From the NCBI GenBank assembly GCA_964575095.1, contig CAZNPA010000005.1, forward strand, positions 1 to 64,000: a stretch of 64,000 bases of DNA, read 5' to 3'. A model generated the notes under the pieces. That model had not been told where the DNA came from. It did no database searches and worked only from the letters and a program-made list of their open reading frames with translations. Below are positions 55,875 to 64,000 of this stretch, piece by piece. The translations under genes were made by a program, and so were the position numbers. The first letter of the stretch is position 1, and each line of letters opens with the position of its first letter. The stretch comes from CAZNPA01 sp964575095 (GTDB lineage Bacteria > Pseudomonadota > Alphaproteobacteria > Rickettsiales > SXRF01).

Positions 55875-56819
55875 ATGAAAAATGCCGATTGTTTTTTTAC
55901 CAACCGCCTGATCTGGGCGGCGCTTTTCGGTCTGGCCGCGTGCACGGCGCTGTGGGTAGCGGCCGAGGGTCTGGGCGTGGACGCCACCCGCGCCATGCGG
56001 TTCTTCTATATTTACGCGATGTTCGCCGCCATCTCACTCATTTACCGCTTCCTGCGCCGCGACGATAATTTATACCTCCTGGGCCATCTCGCCAACCAGT
56101 GGCTGACCACCGCCGCCATCCTCGGCGTCTTAAGCTATGTCTCGTCACGACTTAATTTCCCGCTGACCGATGCAGCGCTAATCAATCTCGACCTCGCGCT
56201 CGGTTTCGACTGGAAATCCTACGTCGCCTGGGTCGATAAAACGCCGTGGCTGGCTGACCTGTTCACCTACGCCTATTTCTCGTCAGGACCGCAGATCATG
56301 GTGCTGGTGGCGCTGCTTTTCCTGTGCAAGCACACCGCGCATAACCAGCGTTTCCTGATCGCCTTCATCCTGACGGCGCTGGTGACGGTGGTGCTGGCGG
56401 CGCTGTTCCCCGCCGTCGGCGGCTACGTCTATTACGATATCGACGTCCATACCCACTATCAGAACATCCACCCGGCGGCGGCACGCATCCACGAAGCCGA
56501 CCTCATGGCCATGCGCAACCACACGATGAGCGTGCTGGCGTTCCCGCTGCAAGGGCTGGTGACGTTTCCGTCATTCCACAGCGCGCTTTCGATCGTGCTG
56601 ATCTACGCCGCGTGGCCGGTCTGGTGGCTGCGAATCATCGCGCTGCCGCTTAACATCGTGATTTTATTCTCGACGCCGGTCGACGGCGGGCATTACCTGA
56701 CGGATATTTTAGGCGGCGTCGTGATTGCGCTTATGGTAATTGCGCTCGTCGAGCGCGTCTTCAATCCGAAGACGGCGGTGACGCAATCCAGTTTGGGATT
56801 GCGGCCGACGCAATGGTAA
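55875..56819 (+). CDS. PAP2 superfamily membrane protein
   Basis: A 314-residue polytopic membrane protein with about six hydrophobic helices. The phosphatase-like motifs are TFPSFHSALSIVL (conserved His) and TPVDGGHYLTDILGG (second His and Asp), matching the PAP2_3 / Aur1-like branch that acts on lipid phosphates or transfers phosphoinositol-type head groups. The Arg/Lys motif of classical PAP2 is less clear. Its end overlaps the convergent ygfZ gene by 59 bases. Substrate unknown. Confidence 0.85.
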   Translation: MKNADCFFTNRLIWAALFGLAACTALWVAAEGLGVDATRAMRFFYIYAMFAAISLIYRFLRRDDNLYLLGHLANQWLTTAAILGVLSYVSSRLNFPLTDAALINLDLALGFDWKSYVAWVDKTPWLADLFTYAYFSSGPQIMVLVALLFLCKHTAHNQRFLIAFILTALVTVVLAALFPAVGGYVYYDIDVHTHYQNIHPAAARIHEADLMAMRNHTMSVLAFPLQGLVTFPSFHSALSIVLIYAAWPVWWLRIIALPLNIVILFSTPVDGGHYLTDILGGVVIALMVIALVERVFNPKTAVTQSSLGLRPTQW

Positions 56820-57621
56820 CGCCTGCCGCCATAAGCGGTGCGGTAGCCTTGCCCACTTCCTCGATGCGCAAAATCGCCAAACCGGTATCGCCGCTATGCG
56901 AGCGCAGCTCGCCGATTTCGGTGCCGCCCGCCGTCACTCTGGTTCCGGGCGGCGGCAATTCGGCACCATCCGATTTCACCTGATACAAAGATTTCCGCAG
57001 CTGCGCACGGAACTTGCTGCGCGCCGTCACCTCCTGCCCGACATAGCAGCCCTTGTTAAAATCAACGCCGTGCAAATCCTCAAATCCGAATTCGAGCAGG
57101 AACGAACGGTCGATAATCATGTCGCGCGCGCCGTCGGGAACGCCGAGCTCAAGCCGCATGCGGTCGTAGGCGTCGGACGCCACCGCCTGCCATTTCTTTT
57201 CTTCGCAGAAAGTTTTTATTTTCGCCCTATCGCCGACGATGCGGCACCCTAACTCCGGCAAACGCGGATCGGCGAAAAGTTCCTCCCCCCGCAGGGGAGA
57301 GGGAATACCCCACACCGCCACCACACCTTCACTCTCCGGCAGCACCTCGATAGCCACCTTCGAGCGCAGCTTATACATTTTGAGTCGTTGTACTAAATCC
57401 GGCAGCCGCGCTTTATCGATATCGAGCAGAATGGCTTCGCCACGCTTATAGAGAAAAAAATCGTGCAGGAACTTTCCCTGCGGCGATAAAAGCGCCGCGT
57501 ACATCGCCGCACCCTCTTTCAGCTTGGTGACGTCATTACTGACTAGCCCTTGCAAAAACGGAACCGTATCCTCGCCAAAAAGCGACATCAGCGCGCGCTG
57601 GGGTAATAAAGCGTAATGCAT
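56761..57621 (-). CDS. ygfZ: Folate-binding YgfZ / GcvT-like protein with palindrome insert
   Basis: A 286-residue tetrahydrofolate-binding protein that supports iron-sulfur cluster repair. The signature KGCYVGQEVTARSKFR is present with its conserved Cys near residue 195. The stretch GIPSPLRGEELFADP near residue 112 looks inserted: it is encoded by a palindrome (57282-57309) and has no counterpart in the family as I know it. The frame stays open. Convergent overlap with the PAP2 gene. Confidence 0.92.
   Translation of the reverse strand: MHYALLPQRALMSLFGEDTVPFLQGLVSNDVTKLKEGAAMYAALLSPQGKFLHDFFLYKRGEAILLDIDKARLPDLVQRLKMYKLRSKVAIEVLPESEGVVAVWGIPSPLRGEELFADPRLPELGCRIVGDRAKIKTFCEEKKWQAVASDAYDRMRLELGVPDGARDMIIDRSFLLEFGFEDLHGVDFNKGCYVGQEVTARSKFRAQLRKSLYQVKSDGAELPPPGTRVTAGGTEIGELRSHSGDTGLAILRIEEVGKATAPLMAAGVTIASAAIPNWIASPPSSD
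57282..57309. repeat. In-frame palindrome in ygfZ
   Basis: CTCCCC (57283-57288) and GGGGAG (57294-57299) pair, followed by AGGGAATACCCC. It encodes IPSPLRGEE on the minus strand. A short relative of the CCCTCTCCCT family (26429-26466, 41262-41332). Confidence 0.65.
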
Positions 57622-57727
57622 GGAATAGAATGTAGGCGTTATTTAGGCAGGGTCAACTGCCGCCCCCCATTAAAGTTTCTGCCTATGGACAAGCCGGAGC
57701 GCTTCTGTATCATCGCGTTAGCGTTTT

Positions 57728-59716
57728 ATGGAGAAAAAAAAGCATATCGAGCAGTCGCTGTCCGCGGCGGCCGCCTTGCATCAGGCCGGTAACCTGAATG
57801 AGGCGGAAACCGCGTACCGCGCCGTTCTCCTGTCCTACCCCACCAACCCCGACGCCCTGAAACTGCTAGGAATCCTTAACATCCAGCGCGGCAATCCCGA
57901 AGAAGCGCTGCGGTGCATCGATGCGTGTCTGCACGTCAAGCCGTCGCAGCCGGACATGCTCAACAACCGCGCCAATCTCCTGAAATTTTTCAAACGTTAC
58001 GACGAGGCGCTGGCCAGCTACGATAAAGCCATCGCGCTTAAACCCGATTACGCCGACGCCTATTACAATCGCGGTGCCACGTTGCAGGAAATAAAACGCT
58101 ATGACGACGCGCTGGCCAGTTACGGCAAAGCCATCGCGCTTAATCCCGCCTATGCCGAAGCCTATAACAACATGGGCGTCACGCTGTGGGAACTGAAACG
58201 ATACGACGAGGCACTGGCCAGTTACGGCAAAGCCGTCGCGCTGAACCCGGCCCATGCTGAAGCCTATAACAATATGGGCACGCTTTTTCTGGGGTTGAGC
58301 CGCTACGACGAAGCGCGCGACCGCTACCGGCAGGCGTTGGCGCTGAATCCGGACACGCCCTACGCCATGGGGGACTGGCTATACGCAAAAATGCACCTGG
58401 CCGACTGGCAGGGGATGGACGAAGGTCTGGCGCGGCTGGCGCAGAACATAGAAGCAGGCAGGCGCGCCGCCACGCCGTTCATAATGGTGGCGACCCCTTC
58501 CTCCGAAACGCTGCAGAAACAATGCGCGGAGATGTATGTGCGGGACACATGCCCGCCCGCCGCCTCACCGCTATGGAACGGCGAGAGATACGCGCACGAC
58601 AAGATCCGCATCGGTTATTTCTCGGCGGATTTCCACAGCCACGCCACCGCCTACCTGATGGCGGGGCTCCTCGAACGCCACGACCGCTCGCGGTTCGAGG
58701 TGACCGCATTCTCGTTCGGCTCGCCCAAAGACGATGCCATGCGCGATCGCATCGAGAAAGCCTGCGACCGTTTTATCGACGTCAGCGCCACATCCGACCC
58801 GGAAATAGCGGCGCTGGCAAGGAACATGGAAATCGACATCGCCGTCGATCTGAAAGGCTTCACCCAGAACGCAAGGACCGGGATTTTCGCGCTGCGTCCG
58901 GCGCCGGTGCAGGTGAACTACCTCGGCTATCCCGGCACCATGGGCGCGAGCTACATCGATTACATCATCGCCGACGCCACCGTGATTCCGGAAAATCATC
59001 AGCGCTATTACAGCGAAAAAATCGTCACGCTTCCCCATAGCTATCAGGTCAACGATTCCTCCCGCATCATCTCCGACAGCAAATTCAACCGCCGCGAATT
59101 GGGATTGCCGGAGACCGGTTTCGTGTTCTGCTGCTTCAACAGCCATTACAAAATCACCCCGGATGTGTTTGCCATCTGGATGCGCCTGCTTTCAGCGGTG
59201 GAAGGAAGCGTGCTCTGGCTGTTCGAAGGGCATCCGGCCTGCGTCGCCAACCTGCGCAAAGAAGCCGAATCGCGCGGCGTCAAAGGCGAGCGGCTGGTAT
59301 TCGCCCCGCGCATGAACGCAGCAGAACATCTGGCGCGACACCGGCTCGCTGATCTTTTCCTCGATACGCTCCATTGCAACGCCCACACCACCGCCAGCGA
59401 CGCGCTGTGGGCGGGGCTTCCGGTGCTGACCTGTCTCGGCGAAACCTTTGCGTCGCGCGTGGCGGCGAGCTTGCTGAACGCGGTGGGACTGCCGGGGTTG
59501 ATTGCGCGATCACCGCAGGAATATGAAACGCTGGCGCTGGAACTTGCCACCCATCCGCAAACACTATCCGGCGTGCGCGCCACGTTGGCACAACACCGGA
59601 ACGCCCATCCACTCTTCGACACGGCGCTTTTCACCCGGCATCTGGAAAACGCCTATGCAACAATGTGGGAACGATCGCAGGCCGGTCTTAAGCCTGATCA
59701 TATTTACGTTAGGTAA
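57728..59716 (+). CDS. TPR protein with O-GlcNAc-transferase-like (GT41) domain
   Basis: A 662-residue protein. Residues about 8-220 hold six TPRs (for example YDEALASYDKAIALKPDYAD and YDEALASYGKAVALNPAHAE, almost identical to each other). The C-terminal half is a GT41/SPINDLY-type transferase: IRIGYFSADFHSHATAYLMA, PVQVNYLGYPGTMGASYIDY, CCFNSHYKITPDVFAIWMR and LDTLHCNAHTTASDALWAGL. Family members transfer GlcNAc, fucose or other sugars onto proteins. In alphaproteobacteria they can modify surface or flagellar proteins; the substrate here is not known. Monocistronic, ending beside a tRNA 3' duplication. Confidence 0.92.
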   Translation: MEKKKHIEQSLSAAAALHQAGNLNEAETAYRAVLLSYPTNPDALKLLGILNIQRGNPEEALRCIDACLHVKPSQPDMLNNRANLLKFFKRYDEALASYDKAIALKPDYADAYYNRGATLQEIKRYDDALASYGKAIALNPAYAEAYNNMGVTLWELKRYDEALASYGKAVALNPAHAEAYNNMGTLFLGLSRYDEARDRYRQALALNPDTPYAMGDWLYAKMHLADWQGMDEGLARLAQNIEAGRRAATPFIMVATPSSETLQKQCAEMYVRDTCPPAASPLWNGERYAHDKIRIGYFSADFHSHATAYLMAGLLERHDRSRFEVTAFSFGSPKDDAMRDRIEKACDRFIDVSATSDPEIAALARNMEIDIAVDLKGFTQNARTGIFALRPAPVQVNYLGYPGTMGASYIDYIIADATVIPENHQRYYSEKIVTLPHSYQVNDSSRIISDSKFNRRELGLPETGFVFCCFNSHYKITPDVFAIWMRLLSAVEGSVLWLFEGHPACVANLRKEAESRGVKGERLVFAPRMNAAEHLARHRLADLFLDTLHCNAHTTASDALWAGLPVLTCLGETFASRVAASLLNAVGLPGLIARSPQEYETLALELATHPQTLSGVRATLAQHRNAHPLFDTALFTRHLENAYATMWERSQAGLKPDHIYVR

Positions 59717-59717
59717 A

Positions 59718-59743
59718 TGGTGCTGCTGAGAGGAATCGGACCT
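59718..59743. repeat. 26-bp copy of the tRNA-Thr 3' end (direct repeat)
   Basis: This 26-base segment is identical to 59819-59844, the CCA, acceptor and T-arm end of tRNA-Thr, with an offset of 101 bases. Between the copies lies a palindrome-rich 75-base unit (59744-59818) with AAGGCTTCGGCGG and CCGAAGCTTTAGCGAAGGC. The layout is that of an attachment-site duplication around a very small element. Confidence 0.8.
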
Positions 59744-59818
59744 TCCGCCTACGCCAAGGCTTCGGCGGACGAGCCCTGTCCCCCGCAACTACTCGCCAGC
59801 CGAAGCTTTAGCGAAGGC

Positions 59819-59893
59819 TGGTGCTGCTGAGAGGAATCGGACCTCCGACCCCGTCATTACCAATGACGTGCTCTACCACTGAGCTACAGCAGC
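59819..59893 (-). tRNA. tRNA-Thr (anticodon GGT)
   Basis: Minus-strand cloverleaf of 75 bases with encoded CCA (59819-59821). Acceptor GCTGCTG/CAGCAGC with A discriminator; D stem GCTC/GAGC; anticodon stem CGTCA/TGACG with loop TTGGTAA, anticodon GGT at 59859-59861; T stem GGAGG/CCTCT. The T loop reads TCCGATT, where position 55 is C instead of the near-universal T. The gene is single; its 3' end is duplicated at 59718-59743. Confidence 0.95.
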
Positions 59894-60011
59894 ACAAGAG
59901 GCGGGCAAATTGCCATAGGAACAACAGGATAGCAAGCCCCGAATAGAAGTGGCCTGAATACCGTGTTTAGGGTAGAATCGGCAGGTGTTTTTTACAGATG
60001 ATTATCGAACC

Positions 60012-60128
60012 ATGACCAAAGCCAAACCCGCCGCTCAAAACACGCAGGCGCAAAAGAAAAAACGCCTCTCGTCGGCGCTCAAAGCCAATCTGGCGCGCCG
60101 CAAAGCGGCAACGGCGGGGAAGAAATAA
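60012..60128 (+). CDS. Small basic protein, 38 residues
   Basis: MTKAKPAAQNTQAQKKKRLS then SALKANLARRKAATAGKK: very rich in Lys, Arg and Ala, likely nucleic-acid or ribosome associated by composition alone. Its TAA overlaps the ATG of the next gene (TAATG), arguing that both are real and coupled. No homolog recognised; small basic ORFs of this type occur near such genes in alphaproteobacteria. Confidence 0.6.
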   Translation: MTKAKPAAQNTQAQKKKRLSSALKANLARRKAATAGKK

Positions 60129-60409
60129 TGTCCCACCACGACGATAAAAAAACCCGCAAGAAGGCGCAGGTCGCGAAAAACCGCAAGCAGCAGGAGATGT
60201 TTCAGGCTTTTAAGCAGATGCGCGCCGAGGGTGAGCGCGTCCAGAACGAAGCCGAAGCGCGCCAGCCGGAGCACTCGGCCCCCGCCGCCGTCGCCTGGGG
60301 CGACAAGGTCGCCATCATCCGAAATCGCCTGACCGACAAGAAACGCACCTCGCGCGAACGCTGGAACCGCTTTTCCGGCACCGGCGGCGAGGGCGGACGG
60401 GGGTTGTAA
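60128..60409 (+). CDS. Small charged protein, 93 residues
   Basis: A Lys/Arg/Gln-rich protein (MSHHDDKKTRKKAQVAKNRK...), probably helical in the first 50 residues, with a Gly-rich end. No known domain, signal peptide or cysteines. Translationally coupled to the 38-residue gene upstream. Function unknown. Confidence 0.6.
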   Translation: MSHHDDKKTRKKAQVAKNRKQQEMFQAFKQMRAEGERVQNEAEARQPEHSAPAAVAWGDKVAIIRNRLTDKKRTSRERWNRFSGTGGEGGRGL

Positions 60410-60414
60410 GCGGA

Positions 60415-61005
60415 TTATTTAGCCCGGGGACCGGCGCCGCGAGGCTTGTTGCCTCCTCTGCGGGTCTCCGCGTCGCTCCATGTCAGCCGCAGCGTCGGCG
60501 ATTCTGAAGCGCGCGGAGCCGGTTTATCTTGCACTTCCGCCGCTTCGATCATGCTCCTGACATCATCCAAGAAACATTCCTGTTTTTGCCGCGACTCCGG
60601 CCAGAGGGCGATGCCGCTCCTCACGAAATGCAGCAATACGTTGTCCAGCAATGTGTCATTTTCTCCTTGCTCATGGCATAATGTTTTCAGTTCTTTTAAG
60701 ATTCGTTTGTCGGTCTTATCCATCGCTTTTTTCATGGCCTCTACTTTTGCGTCCGATTCAGCCTGCGCCGCCAGCAAGGGCACAGCGTCCGACGGGAACC
60801 GATCGACGATCTTTTTCGTGGACTCTTCGCCAAACTGTTCTATCAACGGAGCTAACAACGCATCAAGATCGCTTTCTTGCTCCTTGTTCAATCGAAGCCC
60901 CGATCTTACTGCGTTCAACGCGCTGTTCACTTTCTCCGCGCTTCCGCGCCGGGGATTAGCGGGCGCGCCTTTGCCCTTATCCTCACCACCTTTTTTCTTC
61001 ACCAT
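60415..61005 (-). CDS. Hypothetical protein, 196 residues
   Basis: Soluble, helical and charged, with basic low-complexity ends (MVKKKGGEDKGKGAP... and GGNKPRGAGPRAK). The core (about 25-150) contains LDALLAPLIEQFGEESTKKI and LLDNVLLHFVRSGIALWPES. Not recognised as any family. Convergent with the 93-residue gene, 5 bases away. The following gap to glyQ (61006-61161) presumably holds the glyQ promoter; no motif was certain there. Confidence 0.6.
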   Translation of the reverse strand: MVKKKGGEDKGKGAPANPRRGSAEKVNSALNAVRSGLRLNKEQESDLDALLAPLIEQFGEESTKKIVDRFPSDAVPLLAAQAESDAKVEAMKKAMDKTDKRILKELKTLCHEQGENDTLLDNVLLHFVRSGIALWPESRQKQECFLDDVRSMIEAAEVQDKPAPRASESPTLRLTWSDAETRRGGNKPRGAGPRAK

Positions 61006-61161
61006 ACGCCCCCCGTCTGCCGGTTGTTATGCAAGACGGCCATTGTACCAGAATAGCGGGTTGAATGAAATGGCGGCCTGATACCGGTTTGATTGCATGA
61101 AAATCGTTGAATTCACAGCAGAAAACGCTAGAAAGAAAGCTCTCTTTAAGGATATAAGGGC

Positions 61162-62016
61162 ATGGCGCTTTCGTTTCAACAGCTGATCCTGACGCTGCAC
61201 CAGTTCTGGGCGGAGCAAGGCTGCGTGATTTTGCAGCCCTACGATATGGAAGTCGGCGCCGGCACGTTTCATCCGGCGACCGCCCTGCGCGCGCTCGGCC
61301 CCAAGCCGTGGAACGCCGCGTATGTGCAACCCTCGCGCCGCCCCAAGGACGGCCGCTACGGCAACAACCCCAACCGCCTGCAGCATTATTACCAATATCA
61401 GGTGATCCTGAAACCCTCGCCGCAGAATATTCAGGAAATTTATCTGGAGAGCCTCAAAAAAATCGGCATCGACGTGAGCGCGCATGACATCCGTTTTGTC
61501 GAGGACGATTGGGAATCGCCGACGCTCGGCGCTTGGGGCCTCGGCTGGGAAGTGTGGTGCGACGGCATGGAGGTGACGCAGTTCACCTATTTCCAGCAGG
61601 TGGGCGGCATCGAGTGCAAGCCGGTCTCCGGCGAAATTACTTACGGGCTTGAAAGATTGGCGATGTACATCCAAGGAAAAGAAAATGTCTTCGACCTCGA
61701 CTTCAACGGCAAGGGCGTGACGTATGGCGATGTATTTTTAGAAAACGAAAAACAATTCTCGGCCTATAATTTGGAATTCGCCGATACCGAGCAGTTGCTG
61801 CGCCAGTTCACCGACGCCGAGAAAGAATGCAACGCGCTCTTAGCCAAAAAATTGCCCCTCCCCGCCTACGACCAGTGCATCAAGGCGTCGCACCGTTTTA
61901 ATTTACTGGATGCGCGCGGCGTGATTTCGGTCACCGAACGCGCCGCCTACATCGCCCGCGTGCGCGCGCTCGCCAAAGGCTGCTGCGAAATTTATGTAGA
62001 GAAAGAAGCCGCATGA
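61162..62016 (+). CDS. glyQ: Glycyl-tRNA synthetase alpha subunit
   Basis: A 284-residue class II catalytic subunit of the bacterial alpha2-beta2 enzyme. Conserved start SFQQLILTLHQFWAEQGCVI, motif GAGTFHPATALRALGP, and VQPSRRPKDGRYGNNPNRLQ are plain. Its stop overlaps the panD start by 4 bases, so the usual glyQ-glyS pair is here interrupted by panD. Confidence 0.97.
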   Translation: MALSFQQLILTLHQFWAEQGCVILQPYDMEVGAGTFHPATALRALGPKPWNAAYVQPSRRPKDGRYGNNPNRLQHYYQYQVILKPSPQNIQEIYLESLKKIGIDVSAHDIRFVEDDWESPTLGAWGLGWEVWCDGMEVTQFTYFQQVGGIECKPVSGEITYGLERLAMYIQGKENVFDLDFNGKGVTYGDVFLENEKQFSAYNLEFADTEQLLRQFTDAEKECNALLAKKLPLPAYDQCIKASHRFNLLDARGVISVTERAAYIARVRALAKGCCEIYVEKEAA

Positions 62017-62369
62017 TGCTCAAGATGCTGCATAGCAAACTGCACCGCGCCACCGTCACGCATTCGGATTTGCATTATGAAGGTTCGCTTGGCATCGACC
62101 GCGGGCTGATGGAAAAAGTCGGGCTACTTCCCGGCCAGCAAATCGATGTCGTCTCCGTCGCCAACGGCGCACGCTTCACGACGTACGCCATCCCCGAACA
62201 ATCGGGATCGGGCAAGATCGGCGTCTACGGCGCCGCGGCGCACCTGGCCAAGGCGGGCGACATCGTCATCATCATCGCCTACGCGCTGATGGATGAGCGC
62301 GAGGCCAAAAGCTACAAACCCAAAGTGCTGACGCTCGATGCAAAAAATCAGGTGGTCAAAAATGGCTGA
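62013..62369 (+). CDS. panD: Aspartate 1-decarboxylase
   Basis: A 118-residue pyruvoyl enzyme that makes beta-alanine for pantothenate and CoA. The self-cleavage site Gly24-Ser25 lies in HYEGSLGID, and Tyr/Arg residues of the active site (GARFTTYAI, GAAAHLAKAGDIVIIIAYA) are present. It overlaps both glyQ (4 bases) and glyS (8 bases), so it is fully embedded in the glycyl-tRNA synthetase operon. panBC are not nearby. Confidence 0.95.
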   Translation: MMLKMLHSKLHRATVTHSDLHYEGSLGIDRGLMEKVGLLPGQQIDVVSVANGARFTTYAIPEQSGSGKIGVYGAAAHLAKAGDIVIIIAYALMDEREAKSYKPKVLTLDAKNQVVKNG

Positions 62370-64000
62370 CCTGCTTTTAGAACTTTTTTCCGAAGAGATT
62401 CCCGCAAGGATGCAGGCGGATGCGCTGGCGCATTTGCAGAAATCGCTCGAAACGAAATTTGAAAAGCCTACCAAAGGCTTTGTCACCCCGCGCCGCCTTG
62501 CCGTTATCATCGAGGGATTGCCCGCCGCGCAAGCGGATGTGAACACCGAACTCAAAGGCCCCAAGCTCGATGCGCCGGTTCAGGCGATTGAAGGCTTCCT
62601 CAAGAAAAGCGGCATGAAGCTCGATCAACTGGAAAAGCGCGATGGCATCTACGTCGCCAAGATTTACCAAAAAGGAAAGCCGACGGCAGACGTTTTAAAA
62701 GAAGTCATCGAAAAAATCCTCGCCGAATTCCCGTGGCCGAAATCGATGCGTTGGGGCAGCAATGATACCGTTTGGGTACGGCCGCTGCATAGTATTTTAT
62801 GCATCTTCGACGGCAAAATCGTGCCGGTGGAATTCGCCGGCGTCAAAGCCGGAAATACCACCTGCGGCCACCGTTTCCTCTCACCCAAAGCGATTACCAT
62901 TTCCAAAGCGGACGATTATGAATCGGCGCTCCAAAAAGCCTACGTCATTGCCGATCGCGGCAAACGCATGGACGAAATAAAGAAGCAGATGGAAAAAGCG
63001 GCAAAAGGTTTTGCGGTGAAAAACGATGAGCATCTGCTCGAGGAAGTCACCGGCCTCGTCGAATGGCCGGTGGTACTGATGGGTTCAATCGACGCCAAGT
63101 TCATGGACCTGCCGCCGGAAGTGCTGTCGACGGTAATGAAAAAGCACCAGAAATATTTTTCACTCACCGACAAAGGCGGGAAACTCGCGCCGCACTTCCT
63201 CGTCGTTTCTAATATGGAAGCCAAGGACGGCGGGAAAGCCATAGTGGCAGGCAATGAGCGTGTGTTGCGCGCCCGCTTCTCCGATGCGCGGTTCTTCTGG
63301 GATCAGGATAGGAAGAAAAAATTGGACGAATGGGCGAAGGGTTTAAAAGACGTCACCTTCCACGCCAAGCTCGGCACGGTGGCCGATAAGGTGGCGCGCA
63401 TCGAAACGCTGGCGTTACAGCTTGCCGATTACGCCAAAGCCGATAAGAAATCGGTGCAGCAGGCGGCGCGCCTGTGCAAAGCGGATTTGGTCACCGGCAT
63501 GGTGGGAGAATTCGCCGAATTGCAGGGCATAATGGGCTGGTATTATGCGTTAGCACAAAAAGAAGATGTCACCATCGCCGACGCTATCCGCGATCATTAC
63601 AAGCCGCAGGGGCCGGGCGATTCGGTGCCCTCTTCTCCCATTTCCGTCTGCGTCGCGCTCGCCGATAAACTCGATACGCTCATTTCGATGTTTGCCATCG
63701 GTGAGAAACCGACCGGCAGCAAAGACCCGTTCGCCCTGCGCCGCGCCGCGCTCGGCATCATCCGCATCATCCTGGAAAATAACCTGCGCCTGCCGCTTGC
63801 GCCGCTGCTCGACGAAGCGCCCATGCGCGACATCGCGCTGCACAAGGCGCACGACAAGCTGGTGAAGCAGACGGAAGCCAAGCTGCACGAAGCGGCGCCC
63901 GGCAAAGTCGGAAAATACCTGACCGTCAACGCATCGGCCAGCGCCGATATCCCCGAAGGCGCCGTCGAAGCCATCGGCAAATCGCTGCTCGCCTTCTTCC
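62362..64000 (+). CDS. glyS: Glycyl-tRNA synthetase beta subunit (cut by window edge)
   Basis: At least 546 codons, open to the window end. Start MADLLLELFSEEIPARMQAD is the canonical GlyS N terminus; TPRRLAVIIEGLP and a KSMRWGS motif follow. An HD-like domain is typical further on. It begins inside the end of panD. The C terminus with the anticodon-binding region is missing only because the window ends. Confidence 0.96.
   Translation, partial: MADLLLELFSEEIPARMQADALAHLQKSLETKFEKPTKGFVTPRRLAVIIEGLPAAQADVNTELKGPKLDAPVQAIEGFLKKSGMKLDQLEKRDGIYVAKIYQKGKPTADVLKEVIEKILAEFPWPKSMRWGSNDTVWVRPLHSILCIFDGKIVPVEFAGVKAGNTTCGHRFLSPKAITISKADDYESALQKAYVIADRGKRMDEIKKQMEKAAKGFAVKNDEHLLEEVTGLVEWPVVLMGSIDAKFMDLPPEVLSTVMKKHQKYFSLTDKGGKLAPHFLVVSNMEAKDGGKAIVAGNERVLRARFSDARFFWDQDRKKKLDEWAKGLKDVTFHAKLGTVADKVARIETLALQLADYAKADKKSVQQAARLCKADLVTGMVGEFAELQGIMGWYYALAQKEDVTIADAIRDHYKPQGPGDSVPSSPISVCVALADKLDTLISMFAIGEKPTGSKDPFALRRAALGIIRIILENNLRLPLAPLLDEAPMRDIALHKAHDKLVKQTEAKLHEAAPGKVGKYLTVNASASADIPEGAVEAIGKSLLAFF

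Noticed and set aside
61097..61186. 29-codon ORF (starts MKIVEFTAENARKKALF) just before and overlapping glyQ
   Set aside because: Could be a leader peptide, but it has no clear ribosome-binding site and no attenuator-like hairpin follows; a chance frame is as likely.

Overview
The window reads as a chromosomal segment of an alphaproteobacterium. It carries the str operon (rpsL-rpsG-fusA-tuf), the alphaproteobacterial families DUF4167 and DUF2336 (two tandem copies), ubiG, and a run lysC...ispG-hisS-prfA-prmC. It also carries a vir-type type IV secretion system (T4SS) whose virB8-B9-B10-B11-virD4 order is the one I know from Rickettsiales and other vir systems. I cannot place it to genus. No phage, transposase or CRISPR array was seen.

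Layout. 1-3.4 kb: str operon on the minus strand with a clear sigma70-type promoter. 3.4-8.4 kb: an M23 peptidase, clpB and a DUF3108 protein. 8.3-13.0 kb: four minus-strand genes of unknown function, three of which share a repeated module I do not recognise. 13.1-21.5 kb: a tightly packed minus-strand run from lysC to a DUF4167 protein (carbonic anhydrase, flavin oxidoreductase, RodZ-like protein, ispG, hisS, prfA, prmC). 21.8-24.1 kb: two metzincin-type metalloproteases. 24-35 kb: housekeeping genes (GNAT, ubiG, nitrilase-like, UPF0114, aspS, rnd, uvrB, a double-LOG protein, a cold-shock protein, nadK). 35-39 kb: two winged-helix-like proteins and two DUF2336 proteins. 39-41 kb: a 3-oxoacid CoA-transferase, a lipoprotein and a RidA protein. 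41.5-52.3 kb: T4SS operon with three tandem VirB2 pilins, VirB4, B6, B8, B9, B10, B11 and VirD4. 52.8-64 kb: thiGS, aroQ, a glycerophosphodiesterase, yqgE, a PAP2 protein, ygfZ, a TPR/OGT glycosyltransferase, tRNA-Thr, small unknowns, and glyQ-panD-glyS.

Two themes stand out. First, the segment is seeded with several families of short palindromes. Some lie between genes. Others lie in frame inside conserved genes (ubiG, a nitrilase twice, a GNAT gene, ygfZ, the thiG tail), like the Rickettsia palindromic elements. A larger element of about 130-140 bp occurs twice (21.5 and 34.2 kb) and keeps its stems through compensatory base changes. Second, the T4SS is unusual. Its promoter region carries three exact 11-bp-spaced Pho-box half-sites, it has three pilin paralogs, and its only VirB4 has lost both Walker motifs. 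Weaker Pho-box-like repeats precede the unknown modular proteins and the larger metalloprotease, so a phosphate-responsive set of surface or secretion genes is a testable idea.

Everything here comes from reading the sequence and from memory of protein families; no database search was run.
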